Shown piece after piece: positions 15,325-24,795 of a stretch of DNA of 64,000 bases. The translations under genes and the position numbers were made by a program. Every line of letters begins with the position of its first letter. Within the stretch, counting starts at the first letter, position 1. The stretch comes from Kineosporia sp. NBRC 101731. Lineage in GTDB: Bacteria > Actinomycetota > Actinomycetes > Actinomycetales > Kineosporiaceae. The DNA lies in contig NZ_BSTC01000004.1 in NCBI RefSeq assembly GCF_030269305.1, positions 251,963-315,962 of the forward strand, in the 5' to 3' direction. The notes under the pieces were generated by a model. It saw only the letters and a program-made list of their open reading frames with translations, was not told the DNA's origin and ran no database searches.

Positions 15325-18300
15325 ATGAGTTCCGACCTGGGGGGCCAGGCTGATCATGCCCGGACGGTGCTCGACACCGTTCCCGAGCTCAGCCGTCTGC
15401 TGCTCGACCTGAGCAGATGCCCGAACTGTTCCGCCGTCCTGAGCGGACCGCACTGCGCGGTCTGCGGCATCGACCTCACCGGACCGGAGGGCGGCCACCT
15501 GCAGCGGCTGGGGCGCGACGCCGCCGCGGCCCTCGACCGGCGCGAGAGCGTGCTGCAGTACCTGCGCGCCCAGGTCCGCCCCACCACCTCGGCCGCCCCA
15601 GACCCTTCCGCAGGCCCGTCCGCAAGCCCGTCCGCAAGCAGGGGCGCCGCGACCTCACCGCCCTCGCCCGTACCTCCCGGTTCAGCGGCGACCCACCCCG
15701 GCACGCCCTCCCCCGTGAACGCTGCGCAGGCCACCGCACCCGACGCGTCCCCAGAAACTCCAGGACACCCCTCGACACCACAGACCGCACAGACTCCACA
15801 GACCGCGGCCACCTCCTCGTCCTCCATCGACCCCGTGGTCTCACCGCCCGCGCCGGGAGGCAACTGGTCCGGCCCGAACTACCCCCCGCAGCCCCGCCCA
15901 CAGCCCGTGTCACAGATGTCACAGGTGTCGCCGGTGTCGCAGGTGGGCGTCAACACCATCCTGGTCGGCATCGGTGCGCTGCTGCTGGCCGTGGCCGCGA
16001 TCGGCTTCCTGATCTTCTCGTGGCAGAGCATGCCGCTGGCCGCCCGCGCCGCCGTGATCGGCGCCGCCACCCTCACCGCCCTCGGTGTCGCGGCCTGGCT
16101 GCGCCCGCGTCTGCCGGAGACCGCCGAGGCGGTCGGAGCTCTCGGCGTCGTGCTGGTGCTCGGCGACGGCTGGGCGATCCGCCGCACCGGCCTGTTCGGG
16201 GCCGACCATCCGCACGCCGCGCTCTACACCGGCGCCGCGCTGCTGGTCAGCGGTGTGATCACAGGTCTTTGGGGACGCGTCGGTCGCCTCCGCGCCGGCA
16301 CCCACGCCGGCGCGGTGTTGGTGCCGATCGGCACGGTGCTCACGGTCGGCCAATCGTTGAACAACGTCCTCGACCGGTTCGTCCTGTGCTGGTCGCTCGC
16401 CCTGGTGGCCGGGGCCGCGGTCGCCCTGCTCCGGCGCACCCTGCCCCCGCAGTGCCGCACCGAGCGACTCCTGGCCCGGACCCTCGCCGCCACCATGCTG
16501 GTGCTGGCCACCGTCCCGGCTCTTCTCGGCCTCCCGGACCCGAACCTGGCCCTGCTCACCCTGCTCTGCACCACCGCGGGTTTCGCCGCCCAGACCTGGG
16601 CCGACAAGACCACCGACGTCCGTGACCAGTCGCTCCCCCGCCCTCCGGCCGGGGAGGACCACGATCACCGACAAGAAGGGTGGACGCCCACCCCCACGTG
16701 GGCGGACGGGGCCGGTGTGCGCGCAACCAGCACCGCAACGCTCTCCCGCCGGACCGATCCCCTCGGACTGAACCGGGTCTGGTCGGTTGCCACCGGTATC
16801 TCCGCCACCGCTGCGGCCGCGGTCGCCGGGCTGGCCGTCACCGAGTCACTCAGCCTGACCTCCGACATTCCCGTCCTGATCCCGATCACCCTGCTGACCG
16901 GTCTGCTCCTGATCGCTGTCTCCCGCCTGACCCCGGCCCCACAGTCCGCCCTGCGCCGCACCGCCCTGGCCCTCGGGGTCCTGGGCACCTACGCGCTGAT
17001 CGCCGTGCCCCCGCTGGTCCTGGTCCTCGCCCAGGTCGTCCGGCCCCTGCCCCAGGTGCCTCGCAGCGTCGACGCCACCGCCCGGCTCGACGCCATCGGC
17101 GCCGTCGACGCAGCCCCGGACCATCTGACCCTGACCTGGGTCGTGACCCTCGCCTGCCTCTCGCTTCTCGCGGCGGTGACCTGGGTGGCCTCCCGCGGTG
17201 ACGCCTGGCCCGCCGGTCCGTGGCCGCGGCGGGTGCGCCGCACCCTGCGCCAGACTCCCCCGGTGCTGCTGGCCCTCGTCGCACTCCTGCTCACGCTGGT
17301 ACCGGCCGCCGCGGTCGTGACCACCGTGATCGCGCTGCTCGCCGTCGCCGTGGCAGCCTCGGTCCTCGCGATCCGCGCCGACCGGAGTACGTTTCCGTCC
17401 CAGATCTTCTGGCTGTTCAGCGCCCTGACCGGCACGCTGGCGGCCACCCTGGCCTGGACCACCCACGAACTGCCCAGCGTCGCCACAGCTCTGGCCGCCC
17501 TGGCTCTGCTCGCCGCCCGCCGCCGGATCACGGACGACGGACCGGACAGCCGTACCGGCCGGGCCGGTCTCGCTCTGCTGGCCTTGAGCCTGGCCCCGGT
17601 CGCGCTCGGTGTACTCCTCGACCAGGCGAACCGCAGCTCACCGCTCTTCTGGGTCGCCGTGACCGGTGCTCTCGTCTCTCTCGCCCTGCTCACGGTGCCC
17701 CGGCTGCCGCTGCCGGAACGCCCGGGCCGCGCCACCTGGACCCCTACAGACCGTCTCGCGGCCGCCGCACCGGGATACCTCGCGCTCGGCATCGGGCTCG
17801 CCAGCACCCTCGGCATCGACTACCAACCGGCCTGGCACCAGCCCGTCCTGCTCGCGGTGACCGCGCTCGCCGCCCTCGGCGGTGCGCTGTGGGCCCGCGC
17901 CGGCCTGGTCCAGACCGTGCCCCTGCTCGCCCCGGTCTTCACCGCCCTCATCACCCCGGCCATCGCCCTGTTCCTGCATTCCTGGGCGCACGCCGGTTCT
18001 TTCGACGCTCTGACCCCCGCCCTGATCTGGGCCCTGACCGCAGCCGCCGGCGCCCTGCTGGTCACCGTGCTGGCCCTGCGGGGGCGGCTCGGGAGTCAGG
18101 CGCTACGACGGGCCGGGGCCGAGGCCGGTCTGGCGATCACCGGACTCGTCGCCCTCGCCCTGGCCGTGACTCCGGGGCAGGAGGAACAGCTCTGGCTGGT
18201 GCTCCTGATCGTCGGCTCGGCGGTGACCGCGATCGCTCTGACCCCCGGCCGCTCGCAGATCGGCTGGGTGGCCGGGCTGCTGCTCACCGCCTCCAGCTGG

Positions 18301-19218
18301 ACCCGGCTGGTGGATGCCGATGTCAGCCTGGTCGAGGCCTACACGGTGCCACCCGCCCTGGTCCTGCTCGGCATTCAGCTCTGGGCCCGGCACACCAGAT
18401 CAGACCCGGCCGGGAACGACCGCCTGATCCTCACCCCACTCGCGCTCGGCCTGGTGCCCAGCGTGATCACCTGCCTCGTGCGCGACGACATCGCCCGGCC
18501 GATCACGCTGATCACGCTGGCCGCGCTCGTGGTGGCCGGCTGTACCTACCTGATCCGTTCCGGCACAACGGATTCCGTGCCCACCTGGCTGGGTGGCACC
18601 GCCGTGGTGCGCCCGGCCCTCCTGGCCGCCACCATCACGGCGGTGGCCACCGCGCTCGCCCGGGTCGTGTTCGGGCTCAGCGATCAGGGCGGTCCGGGGG
18701 CCGATCCCGGCCTGTCCTTCGGCGTTCTCGAGGTCTGGACGATCCCGGCCGCCCTGATCGCGCTGCTGCACGGCCTCGACCGCTTCCCGCTGCTGGAGGA
18801 CAGGATCCGGAGGCACCCCCAGGACAATCTGCCGGGGGCGCTGCCGTCGCCTCTGCCGGCCTCCTGGCCGGCCTTCTCCCCGGGACTGGTCCTGCTGCTG
18901 GCCCCCGGTCTCCTCTGCACCCTGACCGGGACCGAAGGCCCGGACCTGCGTCCGTTCCTGGTCATCCTGCTGGCCGCCGCCGTCGCCGCGGCCGGTGCGC
19001 AGCAGCGTCTGCAAGCTGTCCTGGTGCTCGGGTCGGCCACGCTGGTGCTCGAGGCGCTGGTGCTGCTGTCGCCGTGGATGACCGAGATCGGCGCGACCGT
19101 GCCGCTGTGGGCCTGGGCCGCCGTGGTGGGCCTGGCCCTGCTGGTGCTCGGTGGTGGTTACGAACGCCGCCTGGCCCAGCTGCGGTCGGTGCGTTCCCGT
19201 ATCGCGGCGCTGCGCTGA
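15325..19218 (+). CDS. SCO7613-like giant polytopic membrane protein with N-terminal zinc ribbon
   Basis: The 1297-residue product opens with a short helix and a four-cysteine zinc ribbon (RCPNC at 32/35 and HCAVC at 44/47). A Pro/Ser/Thr-rich linker spans about 90-200. From about 205 to the end it is a long succession of hydrophobic helices, roughly thirty, with few loops. This is the arrangement of Streptomyces SCO7613-type proteins, whose function is unknown. The ribbon and linker should face the cytoplasm. No partner gene is adjacent. A very strong palindromic terminator follows 13 bases after the stop. Confidence 0.8.
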   Translation: MSSDLGGQADHARTVLDTVPELSRLLLDLSRCPNCSAVLSGPHCAVCGIDLTGPEGGHLQRLGRDAAAALDRRESVLQYLRAQVRPTTSAAPDPSAGPSASPSASRGAATSPPSPVPPGSAATHPGTPSPVNAAQATAPDASPETPGHPSTPQTAQTPQTAATSSSSIDPVVSPPAPGGNWSGPNYPPQPRPQPVSQMSQVSPVSQVGVNTILVGIGALLLAVAAIGFLIFSWQSMPLAARAAVIGAATLTALGVAAWLRPRLPETAEAVGALGVVLVLGDGWAIRRTGLFGADHPHAALYTGAALLVSGVITGLWGRVGRLRAGTHAGAVLVPIGTVLTVGQSLNNVLDRFVLCWSLALVAGAAVALLRRTLPPQCRTERLLARTLAATMLVLATVPALLGLPDPNLALLTLLCTTAGFAAQTWADKTTDVRDQSLPRPPAGEDHDHRQEGWTPTPTWADGAGVRATSTATLSRRTDPLGLNRVWSVATGISATAAAAVAGLAVTESLSLTSDIPVLIPITLLTGLLLIAVSRLTPAPQSALRRTALALGVLGTYALIAVPPLVLVLAQVVRPLPQVPRSVDATARLDAIGAVDAAPDHLTLTWVVTLACLSLLAAVTWVASRGDAWPAGPWPRRVRRTLRQTPPVLLALVALLLTLVPAAAVVTTVIALLAVAVAASVLAIRADRSTFPSQIFWLFSALTGTLAATLAWTTHELPSVATALAALALLAARRRITDDGPDSRTGRAGLALLALSLAPVALGVLLDQANRSSPLFWVAVTGALVSLALLTVPRLPLPERPGRATWTPTDRLAAAAPGYLALGIGLASTLGIDYQPAWHQPVLLAVTALAALGGALWARAGLVQTVPLLAPVFTALITPAIALFLHSWAHAGSFDALTPALIWALTAAAGALLVTVLALRGRLGSQALRRAGAEAGLAITGLVALALAVTPGQEEQLWLVLLIVGSAVTAIALTPGRSQIGWVAGLLLTASSWTRLVDADVSLVEAYTVPPALVLLGIQLWARHTRSDPAGNDRLILTPLALGLVPSVITCLVRDDIARPITLITLAALVVAGCTYLIRSGTTDSVPTWLGGTAVVRPALLAATITAVATALARVVFGLSDQGGPGADPGLSFGVLEVWTIPAALIALLHGLDRFPLLEDRIRRHPQDNLPGALPSPLPASWPAFSPGLVLLLAPGLLCTLTGTEGPDLRPFLVILLAAAVAAAGAQQRLQAVLVLGSATLVLEALVLLSPWMTEIGATVPLWAWAAVVGLALLVLGGGYERRLAQLRSVRSRIAALR

Positions 19219-19231
19219 CCACGACCGTCAC

Positions 19232-19279
19232 TTCGTGATCGGGCCAACTGTCCCCGGGGACAGTTGGCCCGATCACGAA
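19232..19279. terminator. Perfect 48-bp palindrome, bidirectional terminator
   Basis: Arms of 24 bases match without error and without spacer, beginning TTCGTGATCGGGCC and meeting at CCCCGGGG. It lies between convergent stops. It shares length, ends and centre with the palindrome at 45621-45670, so the two look like copies of one element. Confidence 0.85.
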
Positions 19280-19291
19280 CAAGGGCTCGGC

Positions 19292-20263
19292 TCACATGGT
19301 GACGACGATCTTCCCGACGTTCTTCTCCCGCACGTAGGTCACGACCGCGGTGACTGCCTCGTCCAGGGTGAAGCGGTGGGCGATCCGGGCCGACAGCTCA
19401 CCCTTCTCGGCCGCGCGGGCCACGTCGTCCATGGTGCCGAACCGGCCGTCCGGGTCCAGGTAGTACCGCAGCGAGACATCCTCCCGGCCGAGCAGTTCCG
19501 GTGTGGGCTCGGGGAAGATGATCGACACGAAGCGGCCGCCCGGCTTCAGCACCCGGGCCGCGGACGGAAGGTCGGCCGGGTACAGGGCCAGGTTGAACAC
19601 CACGTCGACGTCGGAGGGGTACCCCTCCGGTGCGTGCCCGATGACCTCACCGGCCCCGAGCTCCCGCAGGATCTGCGCCCCGGCCTCGGTCGAGGACGTC
19701 GCCACGATCTGCGCCCGCGCGGCCGCCAGCAGCGGGATCACCGCCGTGCCCACACCACCCGTGGCCCCGATCACGAGAACCCGGTGGCCCGGTTTGATCT
19801 CGCCGAGCTTCATCAACCCCAGAGCGGTGGACCCGACCACGCCCAGTGCCGCGGCCTGCTCGGCCGGCACCGAGGCCGGACGCAGCGCCAGCAGCGGAGT
19901 GTCGGCCTCCACGACGGCGTACTCCGCGAGCCCACCAGTGCTGAGCGACGGCCTGTTATCGTCGGCTACGAAGTTCAGCTGCCGGGGCATGGACAGCCCG
20001 AAGATCTCGTCCCCCACCGCGAAGCGGGTGACGCCGGCGCCGAGCTCGACCACCCGGCCCGCGAAGTCATTACCCGGCACGTAAGGGAATTCGAGCTCGA
20101 CCAGCTCGCGGAACCCGCCCCGCACGACGATCGCGTCGGTGGGATTGAGCGACGAGGCGGCGACCTTCACCAGCACCTGACCCGGGCCGGGTTGTGGCAC
20201 CGGGAGTTCGGCGATCGACAGCTGCTCGGGCGGGCCGTACCCGGTGGCGACAAGGGCCTTCAT
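19292..20263 (-). CDS. NADP-dependent medium-chain dehydrogenase/reductase (quinone oxidoreductase type)
   Basis: The 323-residue product starts MKALVATGYGPPEQLSIAEL, has the GroES-like half with VPGNDFAGRVVELGAGV, and a Rossmann half with VLVIGATGGVGTAVIPLLA. Zinc-binding cysteines are missing, as in the zinc-free quinone-oxidoreductase branch. It probably reduces quinones, enones or similar electrophiles with NADPH. It is divergent from a TetR gene across a large double dyad and is the first of three such MDR/TetR pairs in this window. Confidence 0.9.
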   Translation of the reverse strand: MKALVATGYGPPEQLSIAELPVPQPGPGQVLVKVAASSLNPTDAIVVRGGFRELVELEFPYVPGNDFAGRVVELGAGVTRFAVGDEIFGLSMPRQLNFVADDNRPSLSTGGLAEYAVVEADTPLLALRPASVPAEQAAALGVVGSTALGLMKLGEIKPGHRVLVIGATGGVGTAVIPLLAAARAQIVATSSTEAGAQILRELGAGEVIGHAPEGYPSDVDVVFNLALYPADLPSAARVLKPGGRFVSIIFPEPTPELLGREDVSLRYYLDPDGRFGTMDDVARAAEKGELSARIAHRFTLDEAVTAVVTYVREKNVGKIVVTM

Positions 20264-20280
20264 GACAACCTCCAGTAAAG

Positions 20281-20338
20281 TGACCGTTGGGTCCGTTTAT
20301 TGACCAGGGACGCTAGCCACAAACGGACCGGGCGGTCA
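20281..20338. promoter_or_regulatory. Nested double-dyad TetR operator
   Basis: TGACCG (20281-20286), three bases, GGTCCGTTT (20290-20298) is mirrored exactly by AAACGGACC (20321-20329), three bases, CGGTCA (20333-20338). The symmetry axis lies in the middle of the MDR/TetR intergenic region, so one repressor assembly could block both promoters. Confidence 0.75.
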
Positions 20339-20356
20339 ACTTGGTAAGGTGCGTGG

Positions 20357-20959
20357 GTGAGTGAGCCCGTCCGACCCCTGCGTGCCGATGCGGCGCGCAA
20401 CCGTGAACTGCTGATGGCCGCGGCCGAGGAGGAGTTCGCGCAGCGGGGGCCGGAGTCGTCGGTGGCCGACATCGCGCGCCGGGCGGGGGTCGGGAAGGGC
20501 ACGGTGTTCCGGCATTTCGCCACCAAGGAAGACCTGATCGCGGCGATCGTGCTCCAGCACCTGGAGCCGCTGGACGCCGCGGCGCAGCGCCTGCTCACCG
20601 CCGACGACGCGGGTGCTGCCCTGCTGGAATTCCTGACCGTGGCGGCCGATCAGCGTCAGCAGCACGACGTGTCGTTCCTGCTGGGCGCCAGCGAGAACCA
20701 CACGAGCGTCATCGAGTTGCGTGACCGGCTGTTCGGCGCCGTCACCGCGCTGACCGACCGGGCCCGCGAGCAGGGAAAGGTGCGCCCGGACGTCACCGGT
20801 GCCGACATCTGGGTGCTCATCTGCGCACCCGTGCACGTGGTGAGTTTTCTACCGAACCCCTCACCCGACCAGTGGCGCCGCTATCTCGCGATCATCTTCG
20901 ACGGCCTGCGCCCCGAGGGCGCCCACCCGCTCCCCCAGCCCGCGCCCACACTCACCTGA
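20357..20959 (+). CDS. TetR-family regulator of the divergent MDR gene
   Basis: The 200-residue product has an N-terminal DNA-binding part (SSVADIARRAGVGKGTVFRH, then FATKEDLIAAI) and a normal-length ligand domain. The GTG at 20357 gives the usual short run of residues before the first helix. Position and the 58-bp dyad upstream point to control of the MDR oxidoreductase and itself. The inducer is unknown, probably the electrophile handled by the enzyme. Confidence 0.92.
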   Translation: MSEPVRPLRADAARNRELLMAAAEEEFAQRGPESSVADIARRAGVGKGTVFRHFATKEDLIAAIVLQHLEPLDAAAQRLLTADDAGAALLEFLTVAADQRQQHDVSFLLGASENHTSVIELRDRLFGAVTALTDRAREQGKVRPDVTGADIWVLICAPVHVVSFLPNPSPDQWRRYLAIIFDGLRPEGAHPLPQPAPTLT

Positions 20960-20989
20960 GCGATCTGAGCGCGAGGGGACACCTCGTCC

Positions 20990-21940
20990 TCAATTCGGCA
21001 GTAGACGCGGGACCACCCGCACGTACACGACCATGCCGACCACCTCGACCAGGGTCTGGGTGACCACGACCACCGCGGCAACCGCGAGCGCGTCGGGCAG
21101 GGCCAGGGCGACCGGGAGCACGACCAGGGAGTTGCGGGTGGCGCCGGTGAACACGATGGCGCGCCCGGCCGGGGCGTCGAGGCGGAACAGGCGGGCGACG
21201 GCGAGTCCGGCGAAGGCCATGACGACCAGGAAGGCGACGTACACCGGTATCACGCGGGCGACCGGGGCCAGGGAGTCGTTCACCCGGGGGATCTGGGAGG
21301 CGACCACCGTGAGCAGGGTGGCGATCATCAGGGGCACCATGGTGAGGTTCGCGGTCGTGGTGAATCGTTGCCCCGCAACGCGTCGCGCCGCCCAGGCCTG
21401 GGTCGACCAGGCCAGCGTCAGCGGGATCACGATGAGGACGACGAAAGCCTCGACGAACGGCCCGGGTTCGATCACGTCGGCCAGATCGGGGCCGAGGAAC
21501 AGCAGCAGGTAGACCGGCAGCAGCATCATCTGGGTGATGAGCAGCATGGGGGTGGCGGCGAGCAGGCGGCGGTTGCTGCCCCCGGCCAGTCCGCTGAACA
21601 CGATCACGTAGTCGACGCAGGGGGCCAGGAGCACCAGCAGGACCCCGAGGCGGACGGCGCGGTCGTCGGGCAGGACGGTGAACAGGGCGGCGACCACGAG
21701 CGGCACGACGACGAAGTTGACCACCAGGGCGGCAGCCAGGAACCGGCCCTCCCGCAGCGAGCGGCCGAGTTCGGCGGCGGGTACCTGGAGGAAGGTCACG
21801 TACAGCAGCAGGCCCAGGACGGGGTTGATGGCGTGCTCCAGGCCCGGTCCCAGTGCGGGGGCGGCCAGGCCGAGCAGGGCGCCGGCGGCCAGGGCGGCGA
21901 GGTAGAGCGCGACCTGGTGCTGTTCCATCCGGGCGATCAT
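20990..21940 (-). CDS. BASS/ACR3-superfamily carrier (arsenic-resistance-type)
   Basis: The 316-residue product has about ten membrane helices. A conserved Pro-Cys appears in one half (LAPCVDYVIVFSGLAGGSN) and a matching unwound-helix motif in the other (TGATRNSLVVLPVALAL). That two-motif layout is typical of ACR3 arsenite exporters and bile-acid:sodium symporters; the cysteine favours the ACR3 side. No arsR or arsC gene is adjacent, so arsenite as substrate is an inference only. AGGAG lies just before the ATG. It is convergent with the TetR gene. Confidence 0.78.
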   Translation of the reverse strand: MIARMEQHQVALYLAALAAGALLGLAAPALGPGLEHAINPVLGLLLYVTFLQVPAAELGRSLREGRFLAAALVVNFVVVPLVVAALFTVLPDDRAVRLGVLLVLLAPCVDYVIVFSGLAGGSNRRLLAATPMLLITQMMLLPVYLLLFLGPDLADVIEPGPFVEAFVVLIVIPLTLAWSTQAWAARRVAGQRFTTTANLTMVPLMIATLLTVVASQIPRVNDSLAPVARVIPVYVAFLVVMAFAGLAVARLFRLDAPAGRAIVFTGATRNSLVVLPVALALPDALAVAAVVVVTQTLVEVVGMVVYVRVVPRLLPN

Positions 21941-22047
21941 GGAGCTCCTTGCGCCCGGGCTGGTGAACGGTGAACGGGGAACAAAGCTTACCCGGGGCCG
22001 GACTTTCGTCCCTGGGCCGGGGCGTGCAGCGGGTCGAGACTGGGGGC

Positions 22048-22341
22048 ATGAGCCCGGGAGTCCTTCTCGTGACGTTCCTCATCGTGATCGGCCTCGTCGC
22101 CACCTGGTGGGACGTGAGCCAGGTGCTCGCCCAGCGCCGGCAGCGCCGTGATCCCGCACACGCCGTGTCCCCGCCGGTCGTCGCCGCGGTCACGCTCGAG
22201 GGGGTGCTGGCCCGCCAGGTGATGGGTCACCAGATCACGACGGCCCAGTACCGCCGGGCCATGCGGTCGGTCGCCGACCGGGACGACGGGCGTCATCCCC
22301 TGGACCTGCCGCCGGATCTGCGCCCGCCGCAAATGCTTTAG
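22048..22341 (+). CDS. Small single-pass membrane protein (97 aa)
   Basis: The ATG at 22048 gives a protein with one N-terminal helix (GVLLVTFLIVIGLVATWW) followed by a basic stretch (QRRQRRD). A soluble tail contains LARQVMGHQITTAQYRRAMR, resembling the SHOCT-like short helical oligomerisation motif of small membrane-linked proteins. No close family is assigned. A GGGGG run sits just before the start. Its stop overlaps the stop of the convergent gene by three bases. Confidence 0.55.
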   Translation: MSPGVLLVTFLIVIGLVATWWDVSQVLAQRRQRRDPAHAVSPPVVAAVTLEGVLARQVMGHQITTAQYRRAMRSVADRDDGRHPLDLPPDLRPPQML

Positions 22342-22904
22342 GCCTCGGACGAGCCGTACTGCTCCCGCCAGCGCCGGGCCCGCCGAGCGTCGCGCAGCAC
22401 GAACGGCAGGGAGGCGTACATCATGATGAACGCGAAGAGCGAGAACCAGTCCAGGGAGCCGCGATCGCCCCAGATGATCCGGGCGAGGAACGGCAGGGAG
22501 ACCAGCGGCAGCAGCAGGACGAGCCAGCGTTGCCCGACCATCCGCCGGGCCAGGTCGTCGGCGACTTCCTGATCGGCCTCCGGCACCGGCTCGACGGCCC
22601 GGATGTTCTTGAAGATGCTCTGACGTCGCTTGCGGTCGACGCCCAGCGACAGCGGCGGCTGGGCCCATCCGACCCCTCGACGGCGCAGCCAGAACAGTCC
22701 GCCCAGCACGAGCAGCAGGATCAGGAGTTGCACGCCGCCCAGGATCCAGAGGAACGGCGGGAGGCTGTCGCGGTCCTCCTCGTCGACGACGAGGAAGGTC
22801 GCCAGAAGGATCCCGGGCAAGAGCAGGACGCAGATCCCGAGAAAGAGGAGCCACACCGTGTTCTGCCGGCGTCGTGCGCGCTGAGCCACATCCGTGTCGG
22901 GCAT
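22338..22904 (-). CDS. Four-helix membrane protein, paralogue of the one at 32813-33394
   Basis: The 188-residue product has two helices near the N-terminus, a conserved central loop (RRRGVGWAQPPLSLGV, then IRAVEPVPEADQEVADDLAR) and two more helices, ending in a basic tail. The loop is almost the same in the protein at 32813-33394, and both begin with DT-[DE]-V...ARRRQ, which fixes this start at 22904. I do not know a function. Two divergent copies 10 kb apart suggest a lineage-specific family. Confidence 0.7.
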   Translation of the reverse strand: MPDTDVAQRARRRQNTVWLLFLGICVLLLPGILLATFLVVDEEDRDSLPPFLWILGGVQLLILLLVLGGLFWLRRRGVGWAQPPLSLGVDRKRRQSIFKNIRAVEPVPEADQEVADDLARRMVGQRWLVLLLPLVSLPFLARIIWGDRGSLDWFSLFAFIMMYASLPFVLRDARRARRWREQYGSSEA

Positions 22905-23011
22905 GCCTGTGATGATCACGGGGAGGGACGTAGTACGCATTTCGACCGGTCTGAGGTGCTCCGGGTCCGGGCAAGTGCCCTGCTCAGGACCTCGCAGCGT
23001 ATGCTCGAGGG

Positions 23012-23872
23012 GTGATTGCGGCGGGTCCTGACGATCTCGGTCTGGGCGCCTGGCGCCGCGACCGGGGCACGGTGCTGCACCGGGGTGGAGGGCGGCCGGT
23101 GGCGGATCCCGCGCCGCTCACGATCGTGGCCCAGTCTCACTCGCACAGCGTGGCAGCGGAGTGGTCGCCGCACGTGCATCCGATGCATGAGCTGGTCTGG
23201 GTGCGCGGGGGCACGCTGACCTCCCGGATCGGGCATCAGATCTTCACCGTGCCAGCCGGTTTCGGCATGTGGCTGCCGGCCGGCGTGGTGCACGGGGGCC
23301 GCGTGACCGCCGCCGCGCAGTTGCACAGCGCCTTCTTCGCCCCCGGGCGCATCCCGGTCGAGTTCTCCGGGCCGACGTCGATCACGATCACCCCTCTGCT
23401 GGAGTCTCTGCTGGTGCGCCTGGGCCGCACGGATCTGGACGAGGGGGCGCGGGCCCGCGCCGAGGCGGTGGTGTTCGACGTGCTCGAGGCCGCGGAACGG
23501 CAGTTCGCCCTCGACCTTCCGGGCGATCACCGGATCGACGCGATCGCCGAGGCACTGATCGACGATCCCTCCGACGACCGCAGCCTGGCCGAGTGGGCCG
23601 CACAGCTGGGCACGAGCGACCGCACGATCACCCGGGCGTTCCGCGAGGCGACCGGACTGTCGTTCGCGCAGTGGCGCCAGGCGCGGCGGATCCACGCGGC
23701 GCTGGCGCTGCTGTCGGCCGGCGCTGACGTCCAGGAGGTCTCCGAGCTGCTCGGCTACGCGCAGCCGAGCACGTTCATCGCGGCCTTCCGGCGCGTGATG
23801 AAGGTGACTCCCGGCACGCTGGCCAAGACATCCGGACCGGGATTGTCCGAAAACCCGTATCCCCTGTCCTGA
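23012..23872 (+). CDS. AraC-family transcriptional regulator
   Basis: The 286-residue product has an N-terminal cupin-like ligand domain (HVHPMHELVWVRGGTLTSRI and VPAGFGMWLPAGVVHGG). Two C-terminal helix-turn-helix units follow (RSLAEWAAQLGTSDRTITRA and DVQEVSELLGYAQPSTFIAA, then FRRVMKVTPGTL). It lies 77 bases upstream of a ferric-siderophore ABC importer on the same strand, a common arrangement in which the AraC protein senses the siderophore and activates uptake. The GTG start has no strong ribosome site. Confidence 0.9.
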   Translation: MIAAGPDDLGLGAWRRDRGTVLHRGGGRPVADPAPLTIVAQSHSHSVAAEWSPHVHPMHELVWVRGGTLTSRIGHQIFTVPAGFGMWLPAGVVHGGRVTAAAQLHSAFFAPGRIPVEFSGPTSITITPLLESLLVRLGRTDLDEGARARAEAVVFDVLEAAERQFALDLPGDHRIDAIAEALIDDPSDDRSLAEWAAQLGTSDRTITRAFREATGLSFAQWRQARRIHAALALLSAGADVQEVSELLGYAQPSTFIAAFRRVMKVTPGTLAKTSGPGLSENPYPLS

Positions 23873-23913
23873 CGACGGGATTGTCGGCCAAGATCCTCGG
23901 CACCTAGTCTCTA

Positions 23914-23932
23914 TTAGGTAAGGCTGGCCTAC
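23914..23932 (+). promoter_or_regulatory. IdeR/DtxR-type iron box
   Basis: TTAGGTAAGGCTGGCCTAC matches the 19-base actinobacterial consensus TTAGGTTAGGCTAACCTAA at 15 positions by eye. It lies 18 bases before the importer ATPase ATG. Iron-bound IdeR/DmdR should repress the importer here. Confidence 0.8.
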
Positions 23933-23949
23933 CTCAACGGAGTCGATCG

Positions 23950-24795
23950 ATGCCCACCCCGGGTGTGCCCGCCGTTCTGCGCGGCGACCGGCTCGTTCTC
24001 CGGTACGGCAGAACCACTGTGGTCCAAGATGTTTCACTGGAGCTGCGACCCGGACGGATCACCGCACTGGTCGGGCCGAACGGCAGCGGGAAGTCGACGC
24101 TGCTGCGCGCCCTCGCCCGGCTTCACGACGTCGAGAGCGGCCAGGTACTCCTGGACGACCAGCCGGTGTCGACGCTGAGCGTGCGCCAGTTCGCGCAGAG
24201 GGTCACCCTGTTCACGCAGTCCCGGCAGGCCCCGCCCGGCCTGACCGTGAGCGAGGTCGTCGCGTTCGGGCGCCATCCGCACCGGCGCCGCTTCAGCGGT
24301 GCCTCCACCCACGACCGCGCCGCGATCGACCGGGCCATGGCGGCCACCGGAACCGCGGACAAGGCCGACCGGCCGGTCAGTGAGCTGTCCGGCGGCGAGA
24401 TGCAGCGTGTCTGGCTCGCCGCCAGCCTCGCCCAGGAGACCGGCGTCGTGCTCCTGGACGAGCCGACCAACCACCTGGATCTCCGCTACCAGGTCGAGAC
24501 CCTGGACCTGGTGCGCGATCTCGCCGACGAGCGGGGCGTCGCCGTCGGCATCGTGCTGCACGATCTCGACCACGCCGCGCGGATCGCCGACTCCCTCGTG
24601 CTCCTGCACGCCGGGCGGATCCACGCCGCGGGCGACCCGTTCCAGGTACTCACCGCCGAGCACCTCAGCGAGGTCTACGGCCTCACCGTCGAGGTCGCCA
24701 CCGACCCGGGCACCGGGCGCCTGCGCATCGACCCCCTCGGACGGCACCCCGTCGTCCGTACTCTCCCTGTCACCCCGAAAGAGACGTTGGCATGA
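23950..24795 (+). CDS. Ferric-siderophore ABC transporter ATP-binding protein (FecE type)
   Basis: The 281-residue product has Walker A GPNGSGKST, the Q-loop in VTLFTQSRQAP, the signature LSGGEMQRVWLA, Walker B GVVLLDEPTNHLD and the switch His in GIVLHDLDHAAR. The D-loop NHLDLRYQVETL and the late YGLTVEV segment are typical of FecE/FhuC/BtuD importers. It powers the permease encoded two genes downstream. The first gene of a three-gene operon, it overlaps the binding-protein gene by four bases (ATGA) and is preceded by an iron box. Confidence 0.95.
   Translation: MPTPGVPAVLRGDRLVLRYGRTTVVQDVSLELRPGRITALVGPNGSGKSTLLRALARLHDVESGQVLLDDQPVSTLSVRQFAQRVTLFTQSRQAPPGLTVSEVVAFGRHPHRRRFSGASTHDRAAIDRAMAATGTADKADRPVSELSGGEMQRVWLAASLAQETGVVLLDEPTNHLDLRYQVETLDLVRDLADERGVAVGIVLHDLDHAARIADSLVLLHAGRIHAAGDPFQVLTAEHLSEVYGLTVEVATDPGTGRLRIDPLGRHPVVRTLPVTPKETLA

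Noticed and set aside
17220..19238. A 672-codon plus-strand frame inside the SCO7613-like gene.
   Set aside because: It is a Pro/Arg/Gly shadow frame; the 1297-residue frame has the zinc ribbon and membrane helices.
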